DNA of 60,747 nt, taken from positions 1-60,747 of the forward strand of contig QQUN01000044.1 of assembly GCA_008501585.1 (NCBI GenBank), read 5' to 3'. The position numbers and the translations under genes were made by a program. The notes below the pieces were generated by a model. The model was not told the DNA's origin and searched no databases. It saw only the letters and a list, made by a program, of their open reading frames with translations. Origin of the DNA: Pseudomonadota bacterium (lineage in GTDB: Bacteria > Pseudomonadota > Gammaproteobacteria > Burkholderiales > Rhodocyclaceae). Shown here piece after piece: positions 40,692 to 52,321 of this stretch (positions are counted from its first letter, which is position 1; each line of letters opens with the position of its first letter).

Positions 40692-40725
40692 CAAAAACGA
40701 GGGGCCGAGCCGTCGGCGCCCTCGT
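40692..40725 (-). terminator. Terminator-like hairpin between tatA and tatB
   Basis: 12-bp stem (left arm ACGAGGGGCCGA at 40697-40708, right arm to 40725) with one bulged base and loop GCCG, followed on the minus strand by TTTTTGC. It sits in the 73-nt tatA-tatB gap inside an otherwise tight operon, so it is probably a partial terminator. Confidence 0.7.
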
Positions 40726-40742
40726 ATCAGACCCGCGATCGA

Positions 40743-40967
40743 TCAAGAATTGTTGATCTTTTCCTTGGCTTCCGCGTTGATGGTCTTGCCATCGAGCTGC
40801 TCGGGCTGGGCCGCATCCTTGCCGCTCTCCGCCTCACGCACGCCTTCCTTGAACCCCTTCACCGCACCGCCCAGATCCTGACCGATGTTGCGCAGCTTCT
40901 TGGTGCCGAAAACAAGCATCACGATGACCAGAACGATCAGCCAGTGCCAGATACTGAATGAACCCAT
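40743..40967 (-). CDS. tatA: TatA, twin-arginine translocase pore subunit
   Basis: 74 residues: [36 protein letters not shown], the membrane plus amphipathic helices of TatA, then a short acidic/charged tail. 10 nt after hinT. Confidence 0.96.
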   Translation of the reverse strand: MGSFSIWHWLIVLVIVMLVFGTKKLRNIGQDLGGAVKGFKEGVREAESGKDAAQPEQLDGKTINAEAKEKINNS

Positions 40968-40977
40968 CTATTACTCC

Positions 40978-41325
40978 TTAACGCTTCAACATGGGTGGCA
41001 ATACGTCCGGCCCACCAACAAAATGAATGTGCAGATGATACACCTCCTGCCGACCGACCCGCCCCGTGTTGACCAGGGTGCGGAAACCGTCGGTGCAGCC
41101 CTGCGCGATCGCCATTCGGCCCCCGACCTGCAGCAGCTTGCCGATCACCGGCGCGTCCTCGGGGGTCGCCTCCGCGAGCGAAGCGATGTGCTTTTTGGGG
41201 ATGGCCAGCAGATGCACCGGGGCGACGGGGTTGATGTCGTGAAAGACAATCATGTCCTCGTCTTCGAAGACCTTCTTGGCCGGAATGTCTCCAGCCACAA
41301 TTTTGCAGAAGATGCAGTCTGACAT
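40978..41325 (-). CDS. hinT: HinT, HIT-family purine nucleoside phosphoramidase
   Basis: 115 residues. CIFCKIVAGDIPAKKV at the start and the histidine triad HLHIHF near 97-102. Hydrolyses AMP-linked phosphoramidates. Sits between hisE and tatA, its normal position in betaproteobacteria. Confidence 0.95.
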   Translation of the reverse strand: MSDCIFCKIVAGDIPAKKVFEDEDMIVFHDINPVAPVHLLAIPKKHIASLAEATPEDAPVIGKLLQVGGRMAIAQGCTDGFRTLVNTGRVGRQEVYHLHIHFVGGPDVLPPMLKR

Positions 41326-41334
41326 AAGCCTGGT

Positions 41335-41661
41335 TTACCCTGCGTTACGCGATTTTTTCTCGTCGATACCGGACACGCCTTCGCGCCGGCGGAACTCGGC
41401 CAGCACGTCATCGACGGTCAGTCCGAAGTGGGCGAGCAGCACCATGGTGTGGAACCACACATCGGTCACTTCCCAGACCAGGTGCAGGCGGTTGCCATCC
41501 TTGGCGGCCATGATCGTCTCGGCGGCTTCCTCGGCCACCTTCTTGCAGATCGCGTCCGTGCCCTTGGCGTAGAGGCTGGATACATAGGACGCGTCGGGGT
41601 CGGCCGCCTTGCGCTCGGCCAGGGTGGCAGCCACGCGGTGCAGCACTTCGATATCGATCAT
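41335..41661 (-). CDS. hisE: HisE, phosphoribosyl-ATP pyrophosphohydrolase
   Basis: 108 residues from the ATG at 41661 (AAGGAG 8 nt upstream), which overlaps the hisI stop as [19 protein letters not shown] and [17 protein letters not shown] carry the metal-binding Glu/Asp residues. Second step of histidine synthesis. Confidence 0.95.
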   Translation of the reverse strand: MIDIEVLHRVAATLAERKAADPDASYVSSLYAKGTDAICKKVAEEAAETIMAAKDGNRLHLVWEVTDVWFHTMVLLAHFGLTVDDVLAEFRRREGVSGIDEKKSRNAG

Positions 41662-42052
41662 CCGTAAATCTCCTTCGGGTCTTTCAGAACCGGATCGGCC
41701 GCTTCCCACTGCCCGGACTCACCCAGGCGCTGATAGAAGCAGCTCTTGCGTCCCGTGTGGCAGGCGATGCCGCCCGCTTGCTCGATCTTGAGCAGCACCA
41801 CGTCGTTGTCGCAGTCGGTGCGGATCTCGAGCACTTTCTGGATGTGGCCGGACTCCTCGCCCTTGTGCCACAGCTTGCGCCGCGAGCGCGACCAATACAC
41901 CGCCTCGCCGCGCTCGGCGGTGAGTGCCAGCGCCTCGCGGTTCATGAAGGCGAACATCAGCACGTCGCCGGTGGCGGCGTCCTGGGCGATGACCGGCACC
42001 AGGCCCTGGTCATCCCAGACGATGTCGTTGAGCCAGCGGCTGGGCAGGTCGA

Positions 42053-42056
<4 letters not shown>
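41658..42056 (-). CDS. hisI: HisI, phosphoribosyl-AMP cyclohydrolase
   Basis: 132 residues from a GTG at 42056, overlapping the hisF stop as [43 protein letters not shown] and [11 protein letters not shown] (zinc-binding Cys) define the family. HisI and HisE are separate, not fused. Confidence 0.95.
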
Positions 42057-42811
<755 letters not shown>

Positions 42812-42813
42812 GT

Positions 42814-43554
42814 CTAGCCTGCCAGTTCGTCGGCGCGGGCCTGCGCGGCCCGGAAGTCGAGCGTGCCTTCGTAGATGGCGCGGCCGGTGATCGCACCGGT
42901 CACGCCCTCGTGCTCGACCGCACACAGCGCGTCGATGTCGGCCATCGCAGCGATGCCGCCGCTGGCAATGACCGGCACCCGCAGCGCTTGCGCGAGGCGA
43001 ACCGTGGCCTCGACGTTGACGCCCGAGAGCATGCCGTCACGGCCGATATCGGTGTAGATCACGCCTTCGACGCCGTAGTCTTCAAATTTCTGGGCCAGAT
43101 CCACCACATCATGTCCGGTAAGTTTCGACCAGCCATCGACCGCCACCTTGCCGTCCTTGGCGTCCAGGCCGACGATGATGTGGCCGGGGAAGGCGCTGCA
43201 GGCGTCCTGCAAAAAGCCCGGGTTCTTGACCGCCGCGGTGCCGATGATCACATAGCTGATGCCGTCATCGAGATAACGCTCGATGGTGTCCAGGTCACGT
43301 ATACCGCCGCCAAGTTGCACCGGAATGTCATCGCCGACGGCCTGCACGATCTGTTTGATCGCCTCTTCGTTGACCGGCTTGCCGGCAAAGGCGCCGTTGA
43401 GGTCCACCAGATGCAGGCGGCGCGCGCCCTGGGCAAGCCAGTGGCGGGCCGTCGCCGCGGGATCTTCGGAGAACACGGTGGCATCGTCCATCTCGCCCTG
43501 TTTGAGGCGGACGCAGTGACCGTCCTTGAGGTCGATAGCAGGTATGAGCAGCAT
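42814..43554 (-). CDS. hisA: HisA, ProFAR isomerase
   Basis: 246 residues. [19 protein letters not shown] (catalytic Asp ~8), [22 protein letters not shown] (second Asp ~130) and IASGGIAA. A 59-nt gap separates it from hisH, larger than elsewhere in this run. Confidence 0.97.
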   Translation of the reverse strand: MLLIPAIDLKDGHCVRLKQGEMDDATVFSEDPAATARHWLAQGARRLHLVDLNGAFAGKPVNEEAIKQIVQAVGDDIPVQLGGGIRDLDTIERYLDDGISYVIIGTAAVKNPGFLQDACSAFPGHIIVGLDAKDGKVAVDGWSKLTGHDVVDLAQKFEDYGVEGVIYTDIGRDGMLSGVNVEATVRLAQALRVPVIASGGIAAMADIDALCAVEHEGVTGAITGRAIYEGTLDFRAAQARADELAG

Positions 43555-43613
43555 ACGGTTGGTGTGGATCGTCTAGACGTGAGGAAAAGTCTGGCTGGCG
43601 CCCTCTCAGGCTC

Positions 43614-44252
43614 TCAGGGGTTCCAGTGCATGAAGTTGGTCAGCAGTTGCAACCCGGCGCGCGCGCTCTTCTCGGGGTGGAACTGAACCGCAAAAATGTT
43701 ATCCCGTGCCACCGCACTGGTAAAGCGCAGGCCGTAATCGGTATGGGCGGCAGTTACCGCCGGATCTTCCGGATCCACATAGTAGCTATGCACGAAGTAG
43801 AAGCGGTCGCCGTCCGGAATGTCGCGCCAAAGCGGGTGTTCGCCGTGGTGCCACACCTCGTTCCAGCCCATGTGCGGCACCTTCAGGCGCAGCCCTGCGG
43901 CGTCGATCATCTTGTCGTCGGGGAAGCGGCGCACCTGGCCGGCAAAAATGCCCAGCCCGGTCACGTCGCCCTCCTGGCTGTGGTCGAACAGCATCTGCTG
44001 GCCGATGCAGATCCCCAGAAACGGCTTCTGCGCCGCCGCGGCCACCACCGCCTGATGCAGGCCGCGCGCCTCCATCTCGGCCATGCAGTCGGGCATCGCG
44101 CCCTGGCCGGGGAAGACCACCCGGTCGGCACGCATCACCACGTCCGGATCATCGGTGACCCGGACCTTGGCGCTGCCCGCGACGTGTTCGATCGCCTTTT
44201 CGACCGAACGCAGGTTGCCCATGCCGTAGTCGATGACGGCTACATCAGTCAT
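43614..44252 (-). CDS. hisH: HisH, imidazole glycerol phosphate synthase glutaminase subunit
   Basis: 212 residues from the ATG at 44252 (MTDVAVIDYGMGNLRSV). Class I amidotransferase: Cys in FLGICIGQQMLF, His-Glu in VQFHPEKS. Its stop codon lies in CTCAGGCTCTCAG (43605-43617), identical to the terminal 13 nt of repeat copy B. Confidence 0.97.
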   Translation of the reverse strand: MTDVAVIDYGMGNLRSVEKAIEHVAGSAKVRVTDDPDVVMRADRVVFPGQGAMPDCMAEMEARGLHQAVVAAAAQKPFLGICIGQQMLFDHSQEGDVTGLGIFAGQVRRFPDDKMIDAAGLRLKVPHMGWNEVWHHGEHPLWRDIPDGDRFYFVHSYYVDPEDPAVTAAHTDYGLRFTSAVARDNIFAVQFHPEKSARAGLQLLTNFMHWNP

Positions 44253-44297
44253 GGTAGTGCTCGCATGCAAGAACAACGAAAAGGGAAAGAGATCGAA

Positions 44298-44885
44298 TCA
44301 GAGCGCGCCCTTGGTCGAGGGCACGACGCCCGCCAGGCGGGGGTCGACTTCAGCGGCCGCGCGCAGCGCCCGGCCAAAGGCCTTGAAGATGGTTTCGCAC
44401 TGATGGTGGGCATTGTCGCCGCGCAGGTTGTCGATATGCAGCGACACGCCGGCATGATTGACGAAGCCCTGAAAGAACTCGCGCGCCAGGTCGACATCGA
44501 AATTGCCGATGCGCGCCCGGGTGTACTCGACGAAATAATGCAGGCCCGGACGGCCGGAAAAATCGACCACCACGCGCGACAGCGCCTCGTCGAGCGGCAC
44601 ATAGGCATGGCCGTAACGGCGGATGCCCTTCTTGTCGCCCAGCGCCTTGGCAAAGGCCTGGCCTAGCGTGATGCCGACATCCTCGACGGTGTGGTGGTCA
44701 TCGATATGCGTGTCCCCCTCGCAGGTGATGGCCAGGTCGATCACGCCATGACGGGCGATCTGGTCGAGCATGTGATCGAGAAAAGGCACGCCGGTGTTCA
44801 ACTCGGCGGCACCGCTGCCATCGAGGTTGATGCGCACCGAAATCTTGGTTTCCAGGGTGTTACGGGTGACGTCCGCTTGCCGCAT
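44298..44885 (-). CDS. hisB: HisB, imidazoleglycerol-phosphate dehydratase
   Basis: 195 residues from the ATG at 44885 (GGAAG 8 nt upstream). This is the normal monofunctional length, and the upstream ATG at 44942 overlaps the promoter. Metal-binding [24 protein letters not shown] and [10 protein letters not shown] motifs. Leads hisBHAFIE-hinT-tatABC. Confidence 0.95.
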   Translation of the reverse strand: MRQADVTRNTLETKISVRINLDGSGAAELNTGVPFLDHMLDQIARHGVIDLAITCEGDTHIDDHHTVEDVGITLGQAFAKALGDKKGIRRYGHAYVPLDEALSRVVVDFSGRPGLHYFVEYTRARIGNFDVDLAREFFQGFVNHAGVSLHIDNLRGDNAHHQCETIFKAFGRALRAAAEVDPRLAGVVPSTKGAL

Positions 44886-44940
44886 GATGAGGGCTTCCGG
44901 GCGCGTTCGCCCCCGGCCAATGCTGGTGGTTAAGGCGGTC

Positions 44941-44949
44941 ATGATACCA
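44941..44949 (-). promoter_or_regulatory. Extended -10 promoter candidate for hisB
   Basis: Minus-strand TGGTATCAT (TGn plus TATCAT, 5/6) in the 112-nt hisB-hisC divergent gap. Weak -35 (GAGACA). Predicted start ~44934, ~50 nt before the hisB ATG. Confidence 0.5.
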
Positions 44950-44997
44950 TCGCCCACGCCGAGTTTGTCTCTTTCACTGCCCGCCAAAACCCACGCC

Positions 44998-46053
44998 ATG
45001 AGCCGATTCTGGAGCGACACCGCCCGCCGCCTGACCCCTTACGTCCCGGGCGAACAACCCAAGCTGGACAAGCTGGTCAAGCTCAACACCAACGAGAGTC
45101 CCTACGGCCCCTCGCCGCGCGCCATCGAGGCCATCGCGCAGGCGGCCAGCGAGGACCTGCGCCGCTATCCGGACCCCAACTCCGACGCCCTCAAGGCCGC
45201 GCTGGCCCGCTACCACAGCGTGGCGCCAGCGCAGGTGTTCGTCGGCAATGGCTCGGACGAGGTGCTGGCGCATGCCTTCGTGGCCCTGCTCAAGCACGAC
45301 GCGCCGCTGCGTTTCCCCGACATCACCTACAGCTTCTACCCGGTGTATTGCGGGCTGTTCGGCATCGAGGCGACGTCGATCCCGCTCACCGACACGCTCG
45401 AGATTGATCCGGCGGACTATGCCGGCGCCGACGGCCCGATCATTTTCCCCAACCCGAACGCCCCGACTGGCCGGCTGCTGCCGCTGGCCACCATCGAGCA
45501 GATCCTGGCCGCCAATCCGGGCGTGCCGGTGGTGATCGACGAAGCCTACATCGACTACGGCGGCGAATCGGCCATCCCGCTGGTCGACACCCACCCCAAC
45601 CTGCTGGTCACCCGCACCTTCTCCAAGTCGCGTGCGCTGGCCGGGTTGCGGGTCGGTTATGCGGTCGGCAGCGCCGAGCTGATCGAGGGCCTCGAGCGAG
45701 TCAAGAACAGCTTCAACTCCTACCCGCTGGGCCGCCCGGCCCAGGCCGGTGCGATTGCCTCGGTGGAAGACGAGCCGCATTTTCGCGACAGCTGCGCGCG
45801 CGTCATCGCCAGCCGCGAGTGGCTCGACCGCGCGCTGACCGAGCTGGGTTTCGAGGTGCTGCCCTCCGGCGCCAACTTCGTCTTCGCCCGCCACCCGAAG
45901 CATGCCGGCGCGACGCTGGCCGCGGGCTTGCGCGAGCAGGCGATCATCGTGCGCCACTTCAAGCTGCCGCGCATCGACGACTACCTGCGCATCACCGTCG
46001 GGACCGACGAGGAGTGCGCAGCGCTGGTCGAGGCCCTCAAAACCCTGGTGTAA
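44998..46053 (+). CDS. hisC: HisC, histidinol-phosphate aminotransferase (inverted within the his operon)
   Basis: 351 residues from the ATG at 44998. [30 protein letters not shown] and [17 protein letters not shown] (PLP lysine in SK). PLP-dependent conversion of imidazole-acetol phosphate to histidinol phosphate. It occupies the usual slot between hisD and hisB but points the opposite way, so it is divergent from hisB and convergent with hisD. No clear promoter or ribosome-binding site is seen. A strong hairpin follows. Confidence 0.96.
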   Translation: MSRFWSDTARRLTPYVPGEQPKLDKLVKLNTNESPYGPSPRAIEAIAQAASEDLRRYPDPNSDALKAALARYHSVAPAQVFVGNGSDEVLAHAFVALLKHDAPLRFPDITYSFYPVYCGLFGIEATSIPLTDTLEIDPADYAGADGPIIFPNPNAPTGRLLPLATIEQILAANPGVPVVIDEAYIDYGGESAIPLVDTHPNLLVTRTFSKSRALAGLRVGYAVGSAELIEGLERVKNSFNSYPLGRPAQAGAIASVEDEPHFRDSCARVIASREWLDRALTELGFEVLPSGANFVFARHPKHAGATLAAGLREQAIIVRHFKLPRIDDYLRITVGTDEECAALVEALKTLV

Positions 46054-46070
46054 GTCCGACGGCGTCAACG

Positions 46071-46099
46071 ACAACAGGCCGCGTGCCGCGGCCTGTTGT
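46071..46099. terminator. Strong hairpin between hisC and hisD
   Basis: Perfect 13-bp stem ACAACAGGCCGCG with loop TGC, between the convergent stops of hisC and hisD. No T-run on either strand, so termination may be Rho-assisted or the stem may only protect 3' ends. Confidence 0.55.
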
Positions 46100-46145
46100 G
46101 TGATTGGGGCACGCCGAATCAGCCTGCCTTCGGCCTGCATCCGGG

Positions 46146-47453
46146 CTACGCTTTCACCCGATAGCGCGCCGATGCCGCGTGCGCCTGCAAGCCCTCGCCA
46201 TCGGCGAGCGTCGCGGCGATCGGGCCGAGCGTCTGCGCGCCAGCCTCGGACACCTGGATCAGGCTGGTCCGCTTCTGGAAGTCATACACCCCCAGCGGCG
46301 AGGAGAAGCGCGCGCTGCGCATGGTGGGCAGCACATGATTGGGTCCGGCGCAGTAGTCGCCCAGCGCCTCGACCGACCAGTGGCCGACGAAGATCGCACC
46401 GGCGTGGCGGATCTTGCCGATCCAGGTCTCGGCGTCTTCCATCGACAGCTCGAGGTGCTCGGGCGCGATGCGGTTGGCGATGGCGCAGGCCTCGTCCAGG
46501 TCGCGGACATGGATCAGCGCACCGCGGTTGGCCAGCGAGGTGGCGATGGTCTGGCGACGCGGCATCTCGGGCAGCAGCTTGGCGATGGACGCCGCCACCG
46601 CGTCGATGAAAGCGGCGTCGGTGCACAGCAAAATCGACTGCGCCAGGTCGTCATGCTCGGCCTGGGCAAAGAGGTCCATGGCCACCCAGTCCGGGTTGCC
46701 GCTGCCATCGGAGATGACCAGCACCTCGGAGGGGCCGGCGACCATGTCGATACCCACGGTGCCGAACACGCGCCGCTTGGCCGAGGCCACGTAGGCGTTG
46801 CCCGGCCCGACGATCTTGTCCACCTGCGGAATGGTCTGCGTGCCATAGGCCAGCGCCGCCACGGCCTGGGCGCCGCCGATGGTGAACACCCGGTCCACCC
46901 CGGTGATCGCCGCAGCGGCGAGCACCAGCGGATTGCGCTCGCCGTCGGGCGTGGGCACCACCATGATCAGCTCGCCGACGCCGGCCACCTTGGCGGGGAT
47001 GGCGTTCATCAGCACCGAGCTGGGGTAGGAGGCGCGGCCGCCGGGCACATACAGGCCGACCCGATCGAGCGGCGTGACGATCTGGCCCAGGCGCGTGCCG
47101 TCGGCTTCGGTGTAGTCCCAGGATTCGGCAACCTGCCGGCGATGGTAGGCCTCGACCCGGCTGGCGGCCACCTCGAGGGCGGCGCGCTGGGCCTCGGGCA
47201 GGGTTGCCAGCGCGTCTTCGAGCACATGCCGCGGCAGCTCCAGCGCCGACATGTGGTTGACGTCCAGCCGGTCGAAACGACGGGTGTAGTCGATCACCGC
47301 CGGATCGCCAACCGTGCGCACCGCGGCGAGGATGTCGGTGACCGCATTTTCGATCTGCGTGTCGGTGCCGCTCTCGAAGGCCAGCAAGGCATCGAGCGTG
47401 GCGAGGAAATCGGGCGCACGGGAATCGAGGCGACGGATCTGAGCGGCGTTCAT
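46146..47453 (-). CDS. hisD: HisD, histidinol dehydrogenase
   Basis: 435 residues. [44 protein letters not shown] and AGPNHVLPT are family signatures. Final two oxidations to histidine. ATG overlaps the hisG stop (ATGA). Last gene of the upstream his segment because hisC is flipped. Confidence 0.97.
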   Translation of the reverse strand: MNAAQIRRLDSRAPDFLATLDALLAFESGTDTQIENAVTDILAAVRTVGDPAVIDYTRRFDRLDVNHMSALELPRHVLEDALATLPEAQRAALEVAASRVEAYHRRQVAESWDYTEADGTRLGQIVTPLDRVGLYVPGGRASYPSSVLMNAIPAKVAGVGELIMVVPTPDGERNPLVLAAAAITGVDRVFTIGGAQAVAALAYGTQTIPQVDKIVGPGNAYVASAKRRVFGTVGIDMVAGPSEVLVISDGSGNPDWVAMDLFAQAEHDDLAQSILLCTDAAFIDAVAASIAKLLPEMPRRQTIATSLANRGALIHVRDLDEACAIANRIAPEHLELSMEDAETWIGKIRHAGAIFVGHWSVEALGDYCAGPNHVLPTMRSARFSSPLGVYDFQKRTSLIQVSEAGAQTLGPIAATLADGEGLQAHAASARYRVKA

Positions 47454-48094
47454 GGCGTGACGGCTCCGGCAAAGGCGTCGATCACCGGCTGCAGCAGCTC
47501 GCGCTTGACCTTGAGCGCGGCCTGGTTGACCACCAACCGGGAGCTGATCGAGATGATGTCCTCGACCGCCTCCAGGTTGTTGGCGCGCAGGGTGCCGCCG
47601 GTGGAGACGAGGTCAACGATCGCGTCGGACAGGCCGACCAGCGGCGCCAGCTCCATCGAGCCATACAACTTGATCAGGTCGACATGCACGCCCTTGCTGG
47701 CGAAATGCTCGCGCGCGATCTTGGTGTACTTGGTGGCCACGCGGATGCGGCTGCCCGGCAGCGAGGCCCGCGCGTAGTCGAAGCCCTTGGGCACGGCCAC
47801 GCACATGCGGCAGCGGGCGATGTTCAGATCCAGGGGCTGGTACAGGCCGGCGCCGCCATGCTCGATCAGCACGTCGCGCCCGGCGATGCCCATGTCGGCC
47901 GCGCCGTACTGCACGTAGGTCGGCGTGTCGCTGGCGCGCACGATGACCAGCTGCACATCGGGTCGGTTGGTGCCGATGATCAGCTTGCGCGACTTTTCCG
48001 GGTCGTCGGTCGGTGTGATGCCCGCGGCGGCCAGCAGCGGCAGCGTCTCTTCGAAGATGCGACCCTTGGACAGGGCGATCGTGATGCCGGACAC
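47450..48094 (-). CDS. hisG: HisG, ATP phosphoribosyltransferase, short form
   Basis: 214 residues. [34 protein letters not shown] and [14 protein letters not shown]. It lacks the C-terminal regulatory domain of long HisG, so it should need HisZ, which is not in this window. First step of histidine synthesis. Confidence 0.96.
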   Translation of the reverse strand: MSGITIALSKGRIFEETLPLLAAAGITPTDDPEKSRKLIIGTNRPDVQLVIVRASDTPTYVQYGAADMGIAGRDVLIEHGGAGLYQPLDLNIARCRMCVAVPKGFDYARASLPGSRIRVATKYTKIAREHFASKGVHVDLIKLYGSMELAPLVGLSDAIVDLVSTGGTLRANNLEAVEDIISISSRLVVNQAALKVKRELLQPVIDAFAGAVTP

Positions 48095-48139
48095 AGGAAT
48101 TCCTCGGTTTCGTCCAAAAAAGCAGATGTTACCGGAGCC

Positions 48140-49402
<1,263 letters not shown>

Positions 49403-49660
49403 TTACAGCCCCAGTTCCTGGCGCACCGTAGCCCATTGCTCGGGCGTGTAGGTCTGCAGTTGCAGGGCGTGGATCTCGTTGCCCATCAGCGGCCCGAGCG
49501 TGGCATACACCGCCTGGTGCTGGCGCACCTTGGGCTTGCCGGCGAACTCGGCGCTGACCACCACGCCGGTAAAGTGGACGCCGTCGTCGCCCTGGATCTG
49601 GACGAATTCGCAGGGCAGGCCCTGCTGGATCAGGCGGGTGATTTCGGTGGCTTCAAACAT
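49403..49660 (-). CDS. BolA/IbaG-family protein
   Basis: 85 residues. DDGVHFTGVVVSAEFAGKPKVRQHQAVYATLG and EIHALQLQTYTPEQW match the IbaG branch of BolA. Usually partners a monothiol glutaredoxin. In its standard place before murA. Confidence 0.92.
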   Translation of the reverse strand: MFEATEITRLIQQGLPCEFVQIQGDDGVHFTGVVVSAEFAGKPKVRQHQAVYATLGPLMGNEIHALQLQTYTPEQWATVRQELGL

Positions 49661-49714
49661 GTGAATACTTCCTGCAGCGATCGATCAGATCGCGAATGGT
49701 AAGGCATCGCGCGT

Positions 49715-50491
49715 TCAGGCGCGCAATTTGTAGCCGCGCGCGAGCATCGACAAGGTGAGCACGGCGAGCACGACGAAACAGGCGAGCACCACGCCCAGGC
49801 TGATCCACGGCGACACATCCGACTGGCCGAAGAAGCCGTAGCGGAAGCCGTCGATCATGTAGAAAAACGGGTTCAGGTGCGACACCGTCTGCCACACCGG
49901 CGGCAGCGAGTGGATCGAGTAGAACACGCCGGAGAGCATGGTCAGCGGCATGATCAGGAAGTTCTGGAAGGCGGAGAGCTGGTCGAACTTGTCGGCCCAG
50001 ATGCCGGCGATCATGCCAAAGGCGGCGAGAATGGCGCCCCCGAGCAGCGCGAAGGCGACGATCCAGCCCGGCGCCACCACCGGCAGCGACACCATCAGCA
50101 GCGACACCGCGATCACCCCCACGCCGACGAAGGCGCCGCGCACGATGGCCGCCAGCACATAGGCGGCAAAGAACTCGCGGTAGCTGATCGGCGGCAGCAG
50201 CATGAACACGATGTTGCCGGTGATCTTGCTCTGGATGAGCGAGGAGGAGGTGTTGGCAAAGGCGTTCTGCAGCACCGACATCATCACCAGGCCGGGCACC
50301 AGGAACACCGTGTAGGGCACGTCGCCATAGACCGTGACATGGCGGTCGAGCACATGCGAGAAGATCAGCAGGTAGAGCACGGCGGTGAGCACCGGGGCCC
50401 CTACGGTCTGGAAGGACACCTTCCAGAAGCGCAGGATCTCCTTGTACAGCAGGGTGCGAAAGCCGGCGAAGCGGACGGTCTCAGGCGCCAT
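49715..50491 (-). CDS. ABC-2 type transporter permease (YadH-like)
   Basis: 258 residues with six predicted membrane helices and LLYKEILRFWKVSFQTVGAPVLTAVLYLLIF, MTMLSGVFYSIHSLP. Overlaps the ATPase gene by 11 nt. Exporter of unknown substrate. Confidence 0.92.
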   Translation of the reverse strand: MAPETVRFAGFRTLLYKEILRFWKVSFQTVGAPVLTAVLYLLIFSHVLDRHVTVYGDVPYTVFLVPGLVMMSVLQNAFANTSSSLIQSKITGNIVFMLLPPISYREFFAAYVLAAIVRGAFVGVGVIAVSLLMVSLPVVAPGWIVAFALLGGAILAAFGMIAGIWADKFDQLSAFQNFLIMPLTMLSGVFYSIHSLPPVWQTVSHLNPFFYMIDGFRYGFFGQSDVSPWISLGVVLACFVVLAVLTLSMLARGYKLRA

Positions 50492-51380
50492 GCATCACCC
50501 CCATGAAGACCTTTTCCAGGTCGGGCTCACCGAGCACCATCTCCTCGATCTGTCCGCCGGTGAGGCGGATGCGCGAGAGCATGTCCTCGACCTCGCCATA
50601 GGACTCGAAGGGCACCTCCACCCAGCCGTGCCCGGCGTCGCGCGCACCGGGCAGGAAGTCCAGCCCGATCGGCGCGCCGAGGCGCACCCGCAGGGTGTGC
50701 GAGGTGAAGCGCTTGAGCAGGTTGTCGGTGGTGTCGAGCGCCACCACCCGCCCCGCCTTGAGCATGGCGATGCGGTTGCACAGGGTCTGCGCCTCTTCCA
50801 GATAGTGCGTGGTCAGCACGATGGTGTGGCCATCGGCATTGAGCCGGCGGATGAACTGCCACAGGCCCTGGCGCAGCTCCACATCAACACCGGCAGTCGG
50901 CTCGTCGAGCACGATCACCGGCGGGCGGTGCACCAGCGCCTGGGCCACCAGCACGCGGCGCTTCATGCCGCCGGAGAGCATGCGCATGTTGGCGTTGGCC
51001 TTGTGGGTCAGGTCCAGGCTGGCAAGGATCTCGTCGATCCAGGCATCGTTGCGGCGGATGCCGAAATAACCGGACTGCAGCCGCAGCGCCTCGCGCACGG
51101 TAAAGAAGGGGTCGAACACCAGCTCCTGCGGCACCACGCCGAGCTTGCGCCGCGCCTGTCGGTAGTCGGCCACCACGTCGTGCCCCATCACCGACAGCTC
51201 GCCCTCGTCGGCCCGTGTCAGGCCGGCCAGCGCGGAGATCAGCGTGGTCTTGCCGGCGCCATTGGGGCCCAGCAGGCCAAAGAATTCGCCCTGGTGCACT
51301 TCCAGGTCCACACCGTCGAGCGCCTTGAGCGCGCCGTAGCGCTTGCGCACCCCGGCAATACGGATCGCCGCGTCGCTCAT
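50481..51380 (-). CDS. ABC transporter ATP-binding protein (YadG-like)
   Basis: 299 residues. Walker A LLGPNGAGKTTL, signature LSGGMKRRV, Walker B PPVIVLDEPTAGVD, H-loop TTHYLEEAQ. Pairs with the adjacent ABC-2 permease. ATGA overlap with mlaB. Confidence 0.94.
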   Translation of the reverse strand: MSDAAIRIAGVRKRYGALKALDGVDLEVHQGEFFGLLGPNGAGKTTLISALAGLTRADEGELSVMGHDVVADYRQARRKLGVVPQELVFDPFFTVREALRLQSGYFGIRRNDAWIDEILASLDLTHKANANMRMLSGGMKRRVLVAQALVHRPPVIVLDEPTAGVDVELRQGLWQFIRRLNADGHTIVLTTHYLEEAQTLCNRIAMLKAGRVVALDTTDNLLKRFTSHTLRVRLGAPIGLDFLPGARDAGHGWVEVPFESYGEVEDMLSRIRLTGGQIEEMVLGEPDLEKVFMGVMHGA

Positions 51381-51673
51381 GCGCCCGGTGCCGCCTCGGC
51401 CAGGGGCAACAGGTCGGTCACGCCATAGAGGTCGGCCAGGCTGCGCAAGCCGGCCGGCATGCCGACGATGTCGAGTGACTGCTCACGCCGGGCGGCCTCG
51501 CGCACGATATCGAGCAGCACGGCCAGTCCGGCCGAATCGGCCTGAGGCACGCCCGACAGGTCGACGCGCGACGCACCATCGGCCACTGCACGACGCGCCT
51601 CGGCCAGGGCCGCGCCCGCCGTCTCCAGCGTCAGGGGGCCGGTGGGCCGCCAGCCGGGCGTACCTGCCGTCAC
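51377..51673 (-). CDS. mlaB: MlaB, STAS-domain protein
   Basis: 98 residues. STAS fold with VDLSGVPQADSAGLAVLLDIVREA. Cytoplasmic regulator of the MlaFEDB importer. Start overlaps the mlaC stop (ATGA). Confidence 0.9.
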   Translation of the reverse strand: MTAGTPGWRPTGPLTLETAGAALAEARRAVADGASRVDLSGVPQADSAGLAVLLDIVREAARREQSLDIVGMPAGLRSLADLYGVTDLLPLAEAAPGA

Positions 51674-52284
51674 TTGGCGGGTCCGGCCAGCGTGTCGTTC
51701 TTGGCCTCGAGCGCCTTGATCAGGCCATCGATGCCACCACTGCGGATTTCCGTGGCAAACGAGCTGCGGTAGTTGGTCACCAGCGACACCCCGGCCACGA
51801 TCACATCGTAGACCTTCCAGTTCTCGCCCTGCTTCTCGAGCGCGTAGTCGATCTCGACCGGCTTGGCGCCCGGCTGGCGCACCTCGGTGCGCACCGTCAC
51901 GTCGGTGTCGCCGGCCTTGGCGCGCAGGGGCTTGAAGTCGATCTGCTGGTCGCGGTACTGGGTCAGCGCATTGGAATAGGTCCGCACCAGCAGCGTACGG
52001 AACTCGCCGACCAGGCGGTCGCGCTGGGCCGGCGTGGCCTGACGCCAGTCGCGACCGACGGCCAGCGAGGTCATGATGCGGAAGTCGAAATGCGGCAAGA
52101 CCTTTTCATCGACCAGCGCGGCAGCCCGCGAGGCATCGCCCGACTGGATGGCCTCGTCCTGGCGCACGATCTCGAGCACCTCGTCCATCACCGTACGCAC
52201 CAGCGCATCGGGCGACGGTGCCGCCCAGGCGCTCATGCTCATCAGCCACACCAGCCCGATCACCAGGGCTTTACGTCCAAACAT
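51670..52284 (-). CDS. mlaC: MlaC, periplasmic phospholipid-binding protein
   Basis: 204 residues from the ATG at 52284 (AGG 7 nt upstream; the ATG at 52290 is too close, and the longest frame opens at a TTG at 52299). Signal peptide through SAWA, then KVLPHFDFRIMTSLAVGRDWRQATPAQRDRL and YALEKQGENWKVYDVIVAGVSLVTNYRSSF. Shuttles lipids between MlaA and MlaD. Confidence 0.93.
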   Translation of the reverse strand: MFGRKALVIGLVWLMSMSAWAAPSPDALVRTVMDEVLEIVRQDEAIQSGDASRAAALVDEKVLPHFDFRIMTSLAVGRDWRQATPAQRDRLVGEFRTLLVRTYSNALTQYRDQQIDFKPLRAKAGDTDVTVRTEVRQPGAKPVEIDYALEKQGENWKVYDVIVAGVSLVTNYRSSFATEIRSGGIDGLIKALEAKNDTLAGPAK

Positions 52285-52321
52285 GTTCATGCCTGCCAAT
52301 TCTCGTGTTCTTGTTGATTCG

